Virus record (IMG/VR): IMGVR_UViG_3300035034_000321
Location: 1 to 30,709 of that record
DNA: 30,709 nt
Source: a virus
Direction: 5' to 3' (one strand)
Below the pieces are notes generated by a model. The model was not told where the DNA came from. It searched no databases and saw only the letters and a program-made list of their open reading frames with translations. Each line of letters starts with the position of its first letter. Position 1 is the first letter of the stretch. Positions 7,527 through 14,715 of this stretch are shown one piece after another. A program made the position numbers and the translations under genes.

Positions 7527-9215
7527 TTATTCACATGCAGGACAGTCAGTCTTCTTCTGTCTGGCGAACTCCTGTGCCGCGTTAACGCTGTGGTGATAGT
7601 ACAATGACTTGATCCCCATCTTGAACGCGTCCAACACGATCTTGTTGATCTCCTTCGGATCGTAGCTAGAATCGAACATGAGGTTAAGCGATTGCGACTG
7701 ATCAATATACGTCTGTCTAGTCGCGGCCTGACCAATCACCGACATTGGCGAAATCTCCCTAAAAGTCAGAAACACTTCGGCCTCTTCTTCGGTCAACACC
7801 CCTTCTTTCACAAGATGACGAACACTGCCATCCCGCTTGGCAATAGATTCCCAAACCTTCTTGTTGTTGTGCCCTTTCTCGTCAAGAAGCTTTTCCAAAA
7901 ACGGATTCTTGACTTCGACCTTCATCTTAGCCAAGTCCTTGATGTAGTAATTCGACATTAGGGGCTCAACCGATTGGCTAACTTGGCCGAGAATGAATGC
8001 CGAGCTAGTGGTAGGCGCGACCGCCATCGTGGTCGTGTTGCGGCGTCCCCATCCTTTGAGTACGCTAGGCTCTCCAAACATGCGTGCAAGCTTCTCAGAC
8101 GCGGCGTAAGAGCGTTTCCGAATGTTTTTGAACACCTCTACGTTAAGCTTAGCCGCGTCTATAGATTCGAACGACAGGCGCTTAGATTGTAGGAGAGAAT
8201 GCCAACCCAGAACACCTAGACCGAGCGCACGGTGATTCTTTGCAAAGTTGTATGCACGCTTCATGAATTCGAAAACAAGCTGATCTTCATACGTGTGCGA
8301 ATCACGATAGGCTTCGAGCTTGGTCAAGAATTCTTCGTTAACGGCGTCAAGGAACATCGTCATGACTTCGATCAAGTCGGTGTCTTTCCATTCGTCATAG
8401 TGCAGGACGTTCACGCTCGAAAGCACGCACACAAACGATTCGTGGTCAGACGACGGCAACATAATCTCAGAACAAAGATTAGATGCGTTGATCTTGTACC
8501 CACCCTTCTTGTAGACTTCAGGCATGGACTGGTTTGCGTTGTCGGTGTTGACAATGTAGGGGAAGCCAACTTCGTTACGGCTTTGCAACACCTTGGCCCA
8601 TGTCTTGCGCTTTGCCTTGTCACCGGCTTCCATTTCGGCAAGCCATTTGTTATCAACGGTGACACCAGTTGTCACGTTCTGAATCGGGTGACCCTCGGTT
8701 CCGATCTCAAGGAATTCTTCGATATCGCCGTGGTCGATAGGCAAGTAAGGCGCAAATCTGCCTCGTCTGACGTTAGACTGCGAAACCACGTCAGTCATTT
8801 TTTCAAAAAGTTCCATGAAGTGGACGCTACCGCTTGTCTTGCCACTATCAGAAATGTCGCTACCGCGCGCGCGAACATCACCAAAATAGCCTGATGTGCC
8901 GCCTCCCATCTTAGACATGATTCCGACTTCGGATTGAGCGTACAGAATCCCGCCGATATGATCGGGAACATGGGAATTGAAGCACGATACTGGTAGACCG
9001 CGCTTCTTACCAAAGTTTGCCCACACTGGTGAGCTAAGGCTGATCCAGCCCTTGCTCATGTAGTCATAGAACTTTTGTGCAAATCCTTCAACGCCTAGAA
9101 TGCGCTCAGCATTGTCGGCAATGACTTGAATGCGTTGTTCCGGCGTCTCCCCCACCGACAAGTATCCAGCAGCCAAGAATTTTCTTGAGTTGTCTGTAAG
9201 CCACTCAAATGCCAT
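7527..9215 (-). CDS. nrdA: ribonucleotide reductase class I, large subunit (no ATP-cone)
   Basis: Reduces ribonucleoside diphosphates to deoxy forms with NrdB. In 562 residues the catalytic set is complete: redox Cys78 (PVSCFNS), Asn246/Cys248/Glu250 in SNLCSE, second redox Cys263 (FVCVLSS), the radical-transfer pair Tyr539-Tyr540 (SLYYHHS) and the C-terminal redox tail CPACE (Cys558, Cys561). It is about 200 residues shorter than E. coli NrdA (761): the N-terminal ATP-cone is absent, and that domain is found instead on the adjacent NrdB. A GGAG site precedes the ATG, 45 bases after nrdB, so the two are one operon; a terminator follows. Confidence 0.96.
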   Translation of the reverse strand: MAFEWLTDNSRKFLAAGYLSVGETPEQRIQVIADNAERILGVEGFAQKFYDYMSKGWISLSSPVWANFGKKRGLPVSCFNSHVPDHIGGILYAQSEVGIMSKMGGGTSGYFGDVRARGSDISDSGKTSGSVHFMELFEKMTDVVSQSNVRRGRFAPYLPIDHGDIEEFLEIGTEGHPIQNVTTGVTVDNKWLAEMEAGDKAKRKTWAKVLQSRNEVGFPYIVNTDNANQSMPEVYKKGGYKINASNLCSEIMLPSSDHESFVCVLSSVNVLHYDEWKDTDLIEVMTMFLDAVNEEFLTKLEAYRDSHTYEDQLVFEFMKRAYNFAKNHRALGLGVLGWHSLLQSKRLSFESIDAAKLNVEVFKNIRKRSYAASEKLARMFGEPSVLKGWGRRNTTTMAVAPTTSSAFILGQVSQSVEPLMSNYYIKDLAKMKVEVKNPFLEKLLDEKGHNNKKVWESIAKRDGSVRHLVKEGVLTEEEAEVFLTFREISPMSVIGQAATRQTYIDQSQSLNLMFDSSYDPKEINKIVLDAFKMGIKSLYYHHSVNAAQEFARQKKTDCPACE

Positions 9216-9260
9216 ATTTTTCTCCGTATATTGTTATATTAGTAATTTCTTATAGACCTA

Positions 9261-10511
9261 TCAATCGAACAAATCGTCTTCGCTGAATGATTGGGTCTTC
9301 TTGGTGTAGTTGACAGAACGCTTGGCAAAGAAGTCCGTATGTGTGGTAGCATTGTTCTGAAGATCGAACCAGCTAGTAATTTCTAGGCTGTATTCGTCCA
9401 CTTCGAATACTGGCAAGAAACCACATTCGATCAGACCTTTATTGAAGCGGTTCTTGATATACTCGATCACGTCATACTTGCGCAGGTAATCGAAATCACC
9501 GTTTTCGAAAATCCATTCGATGATTTCGCGTTCGGCATCGAAAGCTTCGCGCACGAGAGCGTACACGCGATCCTGCAACTCTTCATCAAACCATTCTGGA
9601 TTCTCTTCTCGGATGGTATTGATCAGATCAGCACCAAACATGAAATGAAGCTCTTCCTCCAACGAGGTAGCGGCAACGGCATTACTCATACCCTTGAGAA
9701 CAGCCTTTTCCTTGTTGTAGGTCGAGATGATCAAGAATTGGGAAAACAGGCTCACGTTTTCGATGAAGAGCGAAAACATAAGCAAAGACTCAACGAAGTC
9801 CTCGATATCGCCGCTGACCTTGCCGGCCAGTGCTTTGTTCATGTAGGAAATGCGCTTCTTGATAGCCGGGACTTTCGTCACTTCGTCAAAGTTGTTATTT
9901 AGGCCAAGCTTTTCCAACAGGTGTGAATATGCCTTGGAATGACGAACTTCCGAATCTGCGAAAGTAGCTCCAACTTCCTTGATCTCGGGCTTGGGAATGC
10001 GATCGCCTATCTTACCCCAGAAATCCTTTACCGTGACTTCGACTTGAGAAATTGCTAACATGCAGCGACGAATGGTTTCGCGCTCTGACTCGCTTAGCTC
10101 TACTCTGAAGTCTTGAATGTCACCGCCATAGTTGAACTCTCTGTGGACCCAATAGGAGTTTTGAATCGCTTCCACATAGTTGTTTAGTTCAGGGTATTCG
10201 AATGGCTTGTAAGCAGTACGTGCTCGAAATATGTCGGGCTTGTTTCTGTCTCTGTACGTGATGTACTCTCGTGCGAGGTCGTGCATCTTCATATCCATTA
10301 GCGTGTTCTCGACTAGGATATGAATCTCGTCTACGGTAGGAACGTCCTTATCGGCCTTTTTGAGCTTGGTGGTAACGCGTCTGGCGACTTTCTTGCTTAC
10401 ATCTTCATCTGTCTCTCCTACCTCTTGCATGGCCTTCTCTACGGCCATTCTGATTTTGTCTCTATCGTATTCGACAATGCTGCCGTCTCGTTTTTGTACT
10501 CTCTCGATCAT
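9261..10511 (-). CDS. nrdB: ribonucleotide reductase small subunit with N-terminal ATP-cone
   Basis: Radical-generating subunit of class I reductase, 416 residues from ATG 10511, chosen over an upstream GTG at 10532 because AGAGGA lies just before it. Residues about 2-88 form an ATP-cone (IERVQKRDGSIVEYDRDKI, later MHDLAREYITYRDRNKPD), normally carried by NrdA. The ferritin-like core follows with Glu188-x-x-His191 and Tyr195 in EVRHSKAY (equivalent to E. coli Glu115, His118 and radical Tyr122), Glu251 in FIENVSLF and Glu286-x-x-His289 in EEELHF. The acidic C-terminal tail (SEDDLFD) would dock into NrdA. Sits directly upstream of nrdA. Confidence 0.95.
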   Translation of the reverse strand: MIERVQKRDGSIVEYDRDKIRMAVEKAMQEVGETDEDVSKKVARRVTTKLKKADKDVPTVDEIHILVENTLMDMKMHDLAREYITYRDRNKPDIFRARTAYKPFEYPELNNYVEAIQNSYWVHREFNYGGDIQDFRVELSESERETIRRCMLAISQVEVTVKDFWGKIGDRIPKPEIKEVGATFADSEVRHSKAYSHLLEKLGLNNNFDEVTKVPAIKKRISYMNKALAGKVSGDIEDFVESLLMFSLFIENVSLFSQFLIISTYNKEKAVLKGMSNAVAATSLEEELHFMFGADLINTIREENPEWFDEELQDRVYALVREAFDAEREIIEWIFENGDFDYLRKYDVIEYIKNRFNKGLIECGFLPVFEVDEYSLEITSWFDLQNNATTHTDFFAKRSVNYTKKTQSFSEDDLFD

Positions 10512-10539
10512 TGACTTCCTCTTGTTGAACACAATAAAT

Positions 10540-10573
10540 TTCGGCGGGAACAGTATTTACCGTCCCCGCCGAA
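10540..10573 (-). terminator. hairpin after the gene at 10601, with promoter-like motif in its loop
   Basis: Nine-bp stem TTCGGCGGG / CCCGCCGAA. Its 16-nt loop reads, on the minus strand, GACGGTAAATACTGTT, which holds the GGTAAATA motif (10554-10561) also found upstream of three other genes. nrdB starts 42 nt downstream. The T tail is weak (AATTTATTG), so it may be an operator or attenuator as well as a terminator. Confidence 0.6.
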
Positions 10574-10600
10574 TCAAAGTAGTCATGATGTAGTGTTGAT

Positions 10601-11125
10601 TTATTCTAGGTTGTATTGTTCGTTGTACTTCTGTCTACGCTCTTTGACGCACTGGAAAAACAACATTTGGTTCGCCATGCAACCGGGTTCTTTCTTGCGA
10701 ATATCAAGCCCGATCATTTGACTGACCATCCCGTTGATGTCCGGGTGATAGTCTTGACACCGCTTTTGCAAGTGGACACTCATTTCCAGTACATCTAGGT
10801 TCTGTCGCGAACTTCGAACCTCGTTAAATTCCCAGATTCGATCTAGTGAATCATACACGTATTGAAGCGGCAAGTCAAGACGTTTGGCGTCTTGTGCAAG
10901 CTTATCCGCAACGCACATTCCGAAATTTTGCTTGTTCTTATAGAACTCCGAAGCAGAAATTCCGCTAGGCTTTTCGAAGTCATAGCTACTAACCAAGCGA
11001 ACAAGGTTGGATTTGAACTTGTCGCTCATTTCCAGTTGTTGTAGTTCATAGTCTGCTGCTAGAGCCTGACCCATCGCCAGAACACCAGCCACCGCAGATA
11101 CAATCATGGGCGCAAGTTTTTTCAT
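10601..11125 (-). CDS. exported protein with signal peptide, four cysteines
   Basis: 174 residues from ATG 11125, preferred over TTG 11140 because AAGGAG lies between them. MKKLAPMIVSAVAGVLAMGQ followed by ALAADY is a classical Sec signal peptide with an Ala-x-Ala cleavage site after about residue 23, so the product is periplasmic. The mature part is helical and charged with four cysteines (MCVAD, RCQDY, GCMAN, QCVKE), enough for two disulfides. No family recognised. A phage protein sent to the periplasm could act in superinfection exclusion, lysis control or envelope modification; none is shown. Last gene of a cluster of small minus-strand genes. Confidence 0.75.
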   Translation of the reverse strand: MKKLAPMIVSAVAGVLAMGQALAADYELQQLEMSDKFKSNLVRLVSSYDFEKPSGISASEFYKNKQNFGMCVADKLAQDAKRLDLPLQYVYDSLDRIWEFNEVRSSRQNLDVLEMSVHLQKRCQDYHPDINGMVSQMIGLDIRKKEPGCMANQMLFFQCVKERRQKYNEQYNLE

Positions 11126-11126
11126 G

Positions 11127-11342
11127 TCAATCTCCTTCAATAAATTTGTGCAATTCTCTCAGGCTCTTCAGCCTGTCTTTCAATTCAGAATACAGTGCGT
11201 CTATGTCACTCAGTTTCACCTCCTTACTGCCTAATGCGTAATCTGCCGCCAGTGCATCGATATCGGCTGTGATCTCGTCTACCCGTGCCAGATGGTCAAA
11301 GGCTTGGTTTGCAATATTTTCTCTGCTCTTGTCCGTCAGCAT
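11127..11342 (-). CDS. small acidic coiled-coil protein
   Basis: 71 residues, largely helical (DEITADIDALAADYALGSKE, then YSELKDRLKSLRELHKFIEG). No signal peptide or membrane segment. The ATG at 11342 has GAGGA about 11 nt upstream and overlaps the 3' end of the preceding frame by 47 nt; its TGA sits just before the ATG of the exported-protein gene, so the two are probably translated together. Function unknown. Confidence 0.6.
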   Translation of the reverse strand: MLTDKSRENIANQAFDHLARVDEITADIDALAADYALGSKEVKLSDIDALYSELKDRLKSLRELHKFIEGD

Positions 11343-11427
11343 TATTCTGCATGTCCTCTATTGTGGATACCAGACCGTCAAAGTATTCGCTAGGGCCGAA
11401 CTTTTCGGCCACCGACCTAGACCACAT
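11296..11427 (-). CDS. small ORF, 43 residues, overlapping its neighbours
   Basis: Begins MWSRSVAEKFGPSEYFDGLV and ends RKYCKPSL. Codon use looks protein-like, but there is no separate ribosome-binding site: its ATG lies in the 9-nt loop of a 10-bp inverted repeat (11413-11441) and overlaps the end of the upstream frame by 11 nt. Translation would therefore depend on ribosomes finishing the upstream gene. It overlaps the next gene's start by 47 nt. Function unknown. Confidence 0.5.
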   Translation of the reverse strand: MWSRSVAEKFGPSEYFDGLVSTIEDMQNNADGQEQRKYCKPSL

Positions 11428-11441
11428 GGTAGTCTAGGTCG
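11413..11441 (-). promoter_or_regulatory. 10-bp inverted repeat with start codon in the loop
   Basis: CGACCTAGAC (11413-11422) and GTCTAGGTCG (11432-11441) pair perfectly around a 9-nt loop. In the minus-strand transcript the loop holds the AUG of the 43-residue ORF, and the 3' arm holds the stop codon of the upstream 33-residue ORF. Confidence 0.55.
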
Positions 11442-11518
11442 TGTTCTTCTGTCAGACGGCTAAGATAGTATTCCCGGTCTGTATGCCCGTTCTGTTCGTA
11501 GATTTCGCCTGTTACCAC
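11417..11518 (-). CDS. small ORF, 33 residues, GTG start
   Basis: From GTG 11518 it reads VTGEIYEQNGHTDREYYLSR and ends EEHDLDYHVV with TAG at 11417. AGGG lies about 10 nt upstream. The frame stays open further up but only into the promoter repeat, with no better start. A host-type promoter (11562-11590) points directly at it. The acidic, tyrosine-rich sequence looks coding, but the product is not recognised. Confidence 0.5.
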   Translation of the reverse strand: MVTGEIYEQNGHTDREYYLSRLTEEHDLDYHVV

Positions 11519-11539
11519 ACGATCGCTGTTACCCTGCCG

Positions 11540-11594
11540 TCTTTTCTCAGTTTGTGTTCATACTATATCACACTATTCTAGGTTTTGCAAATTA
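11540..11594 (-). repeat. 55-bp direct repeat, copy A (promoter plus leader)
   Basis: Identical over 55 bases to 11909-11963, 369 bp away. On the minus strand it holds -35 TTGCAA, a 17-bp spacer, -10 TATAGT and the beginning of a leader. The 3' end of the 107-residue gene (codons NLQNLE and stop) is encoded inside this copy. Confidence 0.95.
11562..11590 (-). promoter_or_regulatory. host sigma70-type promoter in repeat copy A
   Basis: -35 TTGCAA (11585-11590), 17-bp spacer, -10 TATAGT (11562-11567), reading leftward towards the 33-residue ORF. The -35 region overlaps the last codons of the upstream gene. Confidence 0.75.
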
Positions 11595-11896
11595 TCGGTC
11601 ATCAAGTCCCAAAGCAGGCCGGCTATAGAATCGTCAATCTTGGTGACGACCCATCCGAGCAGAAAGTCTGATGGGTCAAGGACGGTCTCATCGCCAGTCT
11701 TAGCATCAGTTCCAATAATACCACAATCGCTCACTTCCAGGTCGTCTGTTGCGTGAACGAAAAATAGGTCGCCCGGAGCATAGCTACCGATATGATCATG
11801 AATCTTCAGAACATCGCCAACGTATAAATCATACGGAAATTGGATATCAACTTTTGTCTCTGTCACTTCATGTTTGATTACTGCGCTGGTGCTCAT
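11573..11896 (-). CDS. uncharacterised acidic protein, 107 residues
   Basis: Starts MSTSAVIKHEVTETKVDIQF with a strong AAGGAG site. Predominantly beta-like and acidic (VGDVLKIHDHIGSYAPGDLF, then GDETVLDPSDFLLGWVVTKI); no membrane or signal segment and no motif I recognise. It has its own promoter in repeat copy B, and its last seven codons fall inside repeat copy A, which carries the promoter for the next gene. Confidence 0.7.
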   Translation of the reverse strand: MSTSAVIKHEVTETKVDIQFPYDLYVGDVLKIHDHIGSYAPGDLFFVHATDDLEVSDCGIIGTDAKTGDETVLDPSDFLLGWVVTKIDDSIAGLLWDLMTDNLQNLE

Positions 11897-11908
11897 AACA
11901 AATCTCCT

Positions 11909-11963
11909 TCTTTTCTCAGTTTGTGTTCATACTATATCACACTATTCTAGGTTTTGCAAATTA
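11909..11963 (-). repeat. 55-bp direct repeat, copy B (promoter plus leader)
   Basis: Exact copy of 11540-11594. Here it is almost wholly intergenic, only touching the TAA of the upstream 47-residue ORF, and leads through AAGGAG into the gene at 11573-11896. Confidence 0.95.
11931..11959 (-). promoter_or_regulatory. host sigma70-type promoter in repeat copy B
   Basis: -35 TTGCAA (11954-11959), 17-bp spacer, -10 TATAGT (11931-11936), then a purine-rich leader with AAGGAG before the ATG at 11896. Confidence 0.8.
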
Positions 11964-12104
11964 ACCTCTGTTCTCTGGTGGTTCGATACCGACAGCCTTG
12001 ACGTGCTTAATCAAGGACATGACGTTTTCTCCAAGGTCGTATAGATCGATGCAATTCCCGGTAGTCAAGTTGATGATATGTCTGATATGTTTTGACTTGT
12101 TCAT
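11961..12104 (-). CDS. small ORF, 47 residues
   Basis: Begins MNKSKHIRHIINLTTGNCID and contains GENVMSLIKHVKAVGIEPPE. The ATG lies two bases after the stop of the DNA ligase gene, so it is probably translated by coupling from the ligase message. No function recognised. Confidence 0.6.
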   Translation of the reverse strand: MNKSKHIRHIINLTTGNCIDLYDLGENVMSLIKHVKAVGIEPPENRG

Positions 12105-12106
12105 AC

Positions 12107-13444
12107 TTACTCGCTCAGTTTAAGTGCGTCTGTATACGCGTTGAGTTGTTCACGTACGCGATCGAGTGAATCGGCCTCGTCCTTGTCTTTTCGGAATTCT
12201 ACCACACGCGGGAGAAAAAGTGAATACTTGTATTCGTCGTCTTGGTTGGTGACGATATCGTTAGACTTGATTTCGACAATCGCACCAGTTTTAACAAGGT
12301 TGTCGATATTGGCGGTCACCCACTGCCGAACCTCGTCTGTAAAGCCGCCTGCATAGACGCTGAGAAGCCCGTCAGAGCTTTCGCACTCGATAGCCCCTAC
12401 CATACCCCCAAACTTGCCTTTACCGGCCTTATATCCAGTCACACGAAGATCGCAGGTAAACTCTACCTTGATCTTTACCTGTTCCTTAGATGTGCCGTTC
12501 TTCCACGGCAAGTCAAGATTCTTGACGATAGTTCCTTCCTCGCCTTGAGCACGATTTTCCTTGAAGTGTTCAAGCACTTCATCGCTGTTGTTGCATAGGC
12601 GCGTGTCCACGGCTCGAAACCAGTCGCCAAACTGGCCTTCAAGGGATTCCACACATTCTAGGCGCGTGTGTCTATACGATGCAGAGCTTTTACCCCGTCT
12701 GAAATCATCAATATCAACGCAGTCCCAGCAGTAGAACACCAGACGATCTTCATCCACTTCGTCGGAATTGATGTGCCCGTTTGACAGCGAGCGCTCCATG
12801 ATCTGACCGTTCTCGTCTTTGGTCAACAATTCGCCTTGAAGAACCGAATCTATAACAACGTCAACAATATCGTCTCCCCATTTCGACAATTTTAGAACCG
12901 ACCCGTTTCTTGTCATGAACGTGACAATATCATCATTTACGATAATGTCGCAGTACAGGCCATCCATCTTGGTTTGGGACAGGCACGGGTACTCGATGTT
13001 TGTCAAATTCTTCTGGCTGAAGGCAGATGCACGCATGTACGGGTGAATATAGATGTGATCAGGCCAGACCTTGTTGATGGTCTTCCCACTGACACCACAG
13101 CGGAGATCGCGTTTGATGATGCGAGCCAGAACCTGTGCGTCTTCGGCACTCAGGCGCTTGAGCGTGTTGTAAAGCAGGTTTCTCGCGTTGTCGCCCGTCA
13201 CCACACGTTCATTCAGTTCGTGAAGGACAGCAAAGGCAGAACCGACATTAGGCAGTTCGCCGGTATGGCTTTCCGGCATGTCAAATTCTTTGATGTAGTA
13301 ATCATACTGAGGATCAAGCGCGTACTTGACAACCTTGAGAAAAAGTCCTTCGTCAAGAGACGATAGGGTTTTCAGAATTTTTTCCTTGTTCTTGCGCGAG
13401 CGAGTGTCCGCAAGATGGGTTAAAATGTTTAGCATAGATGACAT
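12107..13444 (-). CDS. 30: ATP-dependent DNA ligase, T4 gp30 type
   Basis: Seals nicks with ATP during replication and repair. 445 residues, near T4 gp30 (487). The nucleotidyltransferase motifs are present: motif I with the AMP-accepting lysine, KMDG with Lys159; RNGS at 179-182; motif IV EGTIVK (303-308); motif V QVKIKVE with Lys324 and Lys326. The N-terminal helical domain contains RDLRCGVSGKTINKVWPD, typical of this group. AAGGAG precedes the ATG. It heads a unit with the 47-residue ORF immediately downstream and a 149-residue unknown gene 10 bp upstream. Confidence 0.96.
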   Translation of the reverse strand: MSSMLNILTHLADTRSRKNKEKILKTLSSLDEGLFLKVVKYALDPQYDYYIKEFDMPESHTGELPNVGSAFAVLHELNERVVTGDNARNLLYNTLKRLSAEDAQVLARIIKRDLRCGVSGKTINKVWPDHIYIHPYMRASAFSQKNLTNIEYPCLSQTKMDGLYCDIIVNDDIVTFMTRNGSVLKLSKWGDDIVDVVIDSVLQGELLTKDENGQIMERSLSNGHINSDEVDEDRLVFYCWDCVDIDDFRRGKSSASYRHTRLECVESLEGQFGDWFRAVDTRLCNNSDEVLEHFKENRAQGEEGTIVKNLDLPWKNGTSKEQVKIKVEFTCDLRVTGYKAGKGKFGGMVGAIECESSDGLLSVYAGGFTDEVRQWVTANIDNLVKTGAIVEIKSNDIVTNQDDEYKYSLFLPRVVEFRKDKDEADSLDRVREQLNAYTDALKLSE

Positions 13445-13454
13445 TCGGTTCTCC

Positions 13455-13904
13455 TTATTCTCCGATGTATTCGTGTAGAGACATTGCTAGCTTATAATCC
13501 AGAAACAGGCTAGCCCCTTCTGCACGCTTGTAATTCCAGTGTGTGAGCTTAGACAGAGCCGAAAGACGGGCATCAACTCCAATTACGTCAGCAATTTTTA
13601 ACCCCACCACGTCCAAGTTCATAAGCCCGTAGTCCACGTCCAAGTTCATAAGCCCGTAGTCGCTCGTGTTTACAACAAGATTGTTCTTTTCTAGATCGTC
13701 ATAAAATTTAGGATCAACGGTTTGCTCATATTTTTTTGAGAAAAAGAACCGATCAAACCAGTTGCGTTTACGCACATTCGTGTATTCCCCGTCGTCAAAC
13801 CTGTCGCAGATTGCGTACCCTTCCTGTCTTGCGCTTGTGAAGGCTTCAAAAATTTCTTCTACTTGGTCTTCGGTCAGTACAATTTCTACTAGAGAAGTTG
13901 ACAT
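13455..13904 (-). CDS. uncharacterised protein with internal 9-residue duplication
   Basis: 149 residues. The N-terminal part (VLTEDQVEEIFEAFTSARQE) is acidic and helical, followed by a charged middle (RKRNWFDRFFFSKK). DYGLMNLDV occurs twice in a row in the middle, caused by an exact 27-bp tandem duplication that keeps the frame. AGGTAATAC precedes the ATG. No domain recognised; it lies immediately upstream of DNA ligase in the same orientation. Confidence 0.7.
   Translation of the reverse strand: MSTSLVEIVLTEDQVEEIFEAFTSARQEGYAICDRFDDGEYTNVRKRNWFDRFFFSKKYEQTVDPKFYDDLEKNNLVVNTSDYGLMNLDVDYGLMNLDVVGLKIADVIGVDARLSALSKLTHWNYKRAEGASLFLDYKLAMSLHEYIGE
13608..13661. repeat. 27-bp tandem duplication inside a gene
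   Basis: Two identical 27-bp units, 13608-13634 and 13635-13661, in frame in the 149-residue gene. Identity of the copies suggests a recent slippage event. Confidence 0.95.
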
Positions 13905-13911
13905 GTATTAC

Positions 13912-14022
13912 CTATTTGGTTAGAGCGTGGACAATAGCCGTGTGCAAGTCCATGCCAGATTCTCCGTTTAGGAAGAACAGGACCATCACGGCGATAATGA
14001 TCATGAGTGTTTCTTCTTGCAT
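13912..14022 (-). CDS. 36-residue single-helix membrane peptide
   Basis: Starts MQEETLMIIIAVMVLFFLNG with a GAGG site directly upstream and ends in a polar tail (DLHTAIVHALTK). One transmembrane helix at about residues 6-18. Such mini membrane proteins are common in phages as lysis regulators or toxins to membrane enzymes, but there is no specific evidence here. A terminator-promoter module lies just upstream, so it may have its own promoter. Confidence 0.6.
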   Translation of the reverse strand: MQEETLMIIIAVMVLFFLNGESGMDLHTAIVHALTK

Positions 14023-14045
14023 GTAGCCCTCGGCTAAAAACGATT

Positions 14046-14075
14046 ATATTACCATAAGAAAAGGGGTGCTGTCAA
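14046..14075 (-). promoter_or_regulatory. promoter with -35 in a terminator loop
   Basis: TTGACA (14070-14075) is the loop of the terminator at 14059-14085; TAATAT follows at 14046-14051 after 18 bp (an overlapping TATAAT lies at 14043-14048 with longer spacing). It faces the 36-residue membrane peptide. Confidence 0.55.
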
Positions 14076-14085
14076 CACCCCTTTT
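14059..14085. terminator. terminator downstream of the gene at 14110
   Basis: AAAAGGGGTG / CACCCCTTTT perfect 10-bp stem, 7-nt loop, flanked by T/A on both sides. It stops minus-strand transcripts from 14110-15201 and can act in both directions. Confidence 0.9.
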
Positions 14086-14109
14086 TCGTTTCTTGTTGTC
14101 AGACTGTTG

Positions 14110-14691
14110 TCAGTCTTCTTGCTCTTTGTGCTTTTCAATGTACTTGCCAATGAACCCTGTAGGCTCGTGAGCGCTCTCGAATACGAATGTGCGAGAGTGT
14201 TTGCCCTTGTTGCGAAGTCGGGTGTAGTTGTCGGCAACCTTGTTCGGGCTGAACTTACCGATCCCGAAATCCTTTCTGCCGTTCTGGTCGTAGATAGCAA
14301 CATCGCCATCCGACGTTTTGATAAGCGACCCGTCCTGATCGTACTGCTTGGCAAAGTCCGAAATCAGGTCAATAAACTCCTGATCCGAATTTGCGTCTTT
14401 GCCAATGACAAAGATCGAGTCTTCGCTTACGTGCTGCTCGTCATCTTCTCCTTCGTTTTCGATCCAGTAACCGTCAACAAAGAAGTAACCATAGCCCGCA
14501 CGTCTGATCTTAGACGCTAGAGCCTTGTTGCGCTTGACGTTCTGTTTGTAGCTGTAGCTACCACGAAAAGCGGTTAGGATAGCAACCGGATAGTCGCCCT
14601 TCGTGTGCTGCCACACTCGACTAAGTGATTGCTCGTTTACTTGGTCCCCTTGCTCGCTCGCGAACTCGGAGAACGATTTGATATCAGACAT
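14110..14691 (-). CDS. uncharacterised protein, possibly DUF3293-like
   Basis: 193 residues. The pattern AILTAFRGSYSYKQNVKRNK, LASKIRRAGYGYFFVDGYW, EDSIFVIG and later KQYDQDGSLI resembles the DUF3293 layout (a small alpha/beta fold with conserved Asn and a sensing-like 'GQ/DQ' end), but this is from memory of the pattern, not a search. C-terminal FVFESAHEPTGFIGKYIEKH. Biochemical function unknown. GGGGTAAT precedes the start. It follows rnh and ends at a strong terminator. Confidence 0.65.
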   Translation of the reverse strand: MSDIKSFSEFASEQGDQVNEQSLSRVWQHTKGDYPVAILTAFRGSYSYKQNVKRNKALASKIRRAGYGYFFVDGYWIENEGEDDEQHVSEDSIFVIGKDANSDQEFIDLISDFAKQYDQDGSLIKTSDGDVAIYDQNGRKDFGIGKFSPNKVADNYTRLRNKGKHSRTFVFESAHEPTGFIGKYIEKHKEQED

Positions 14692-14715
14692 AGGATTACC
14701 CCTTATAAATTTTAC

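Noticed and set aside
7505-7527. TTGACA in the nrdA terminator loop on the + strand
   Set aside because: It faces antisense into nrdA and no -10 box lies at a proper distance, so it was not counted as a composite promoter.
8232-8894. 220-residue + strand ORF opposite nrdA
   Set aside because: It is the shadow of nrdA, which has a complete catalytic motif set in the other strand.
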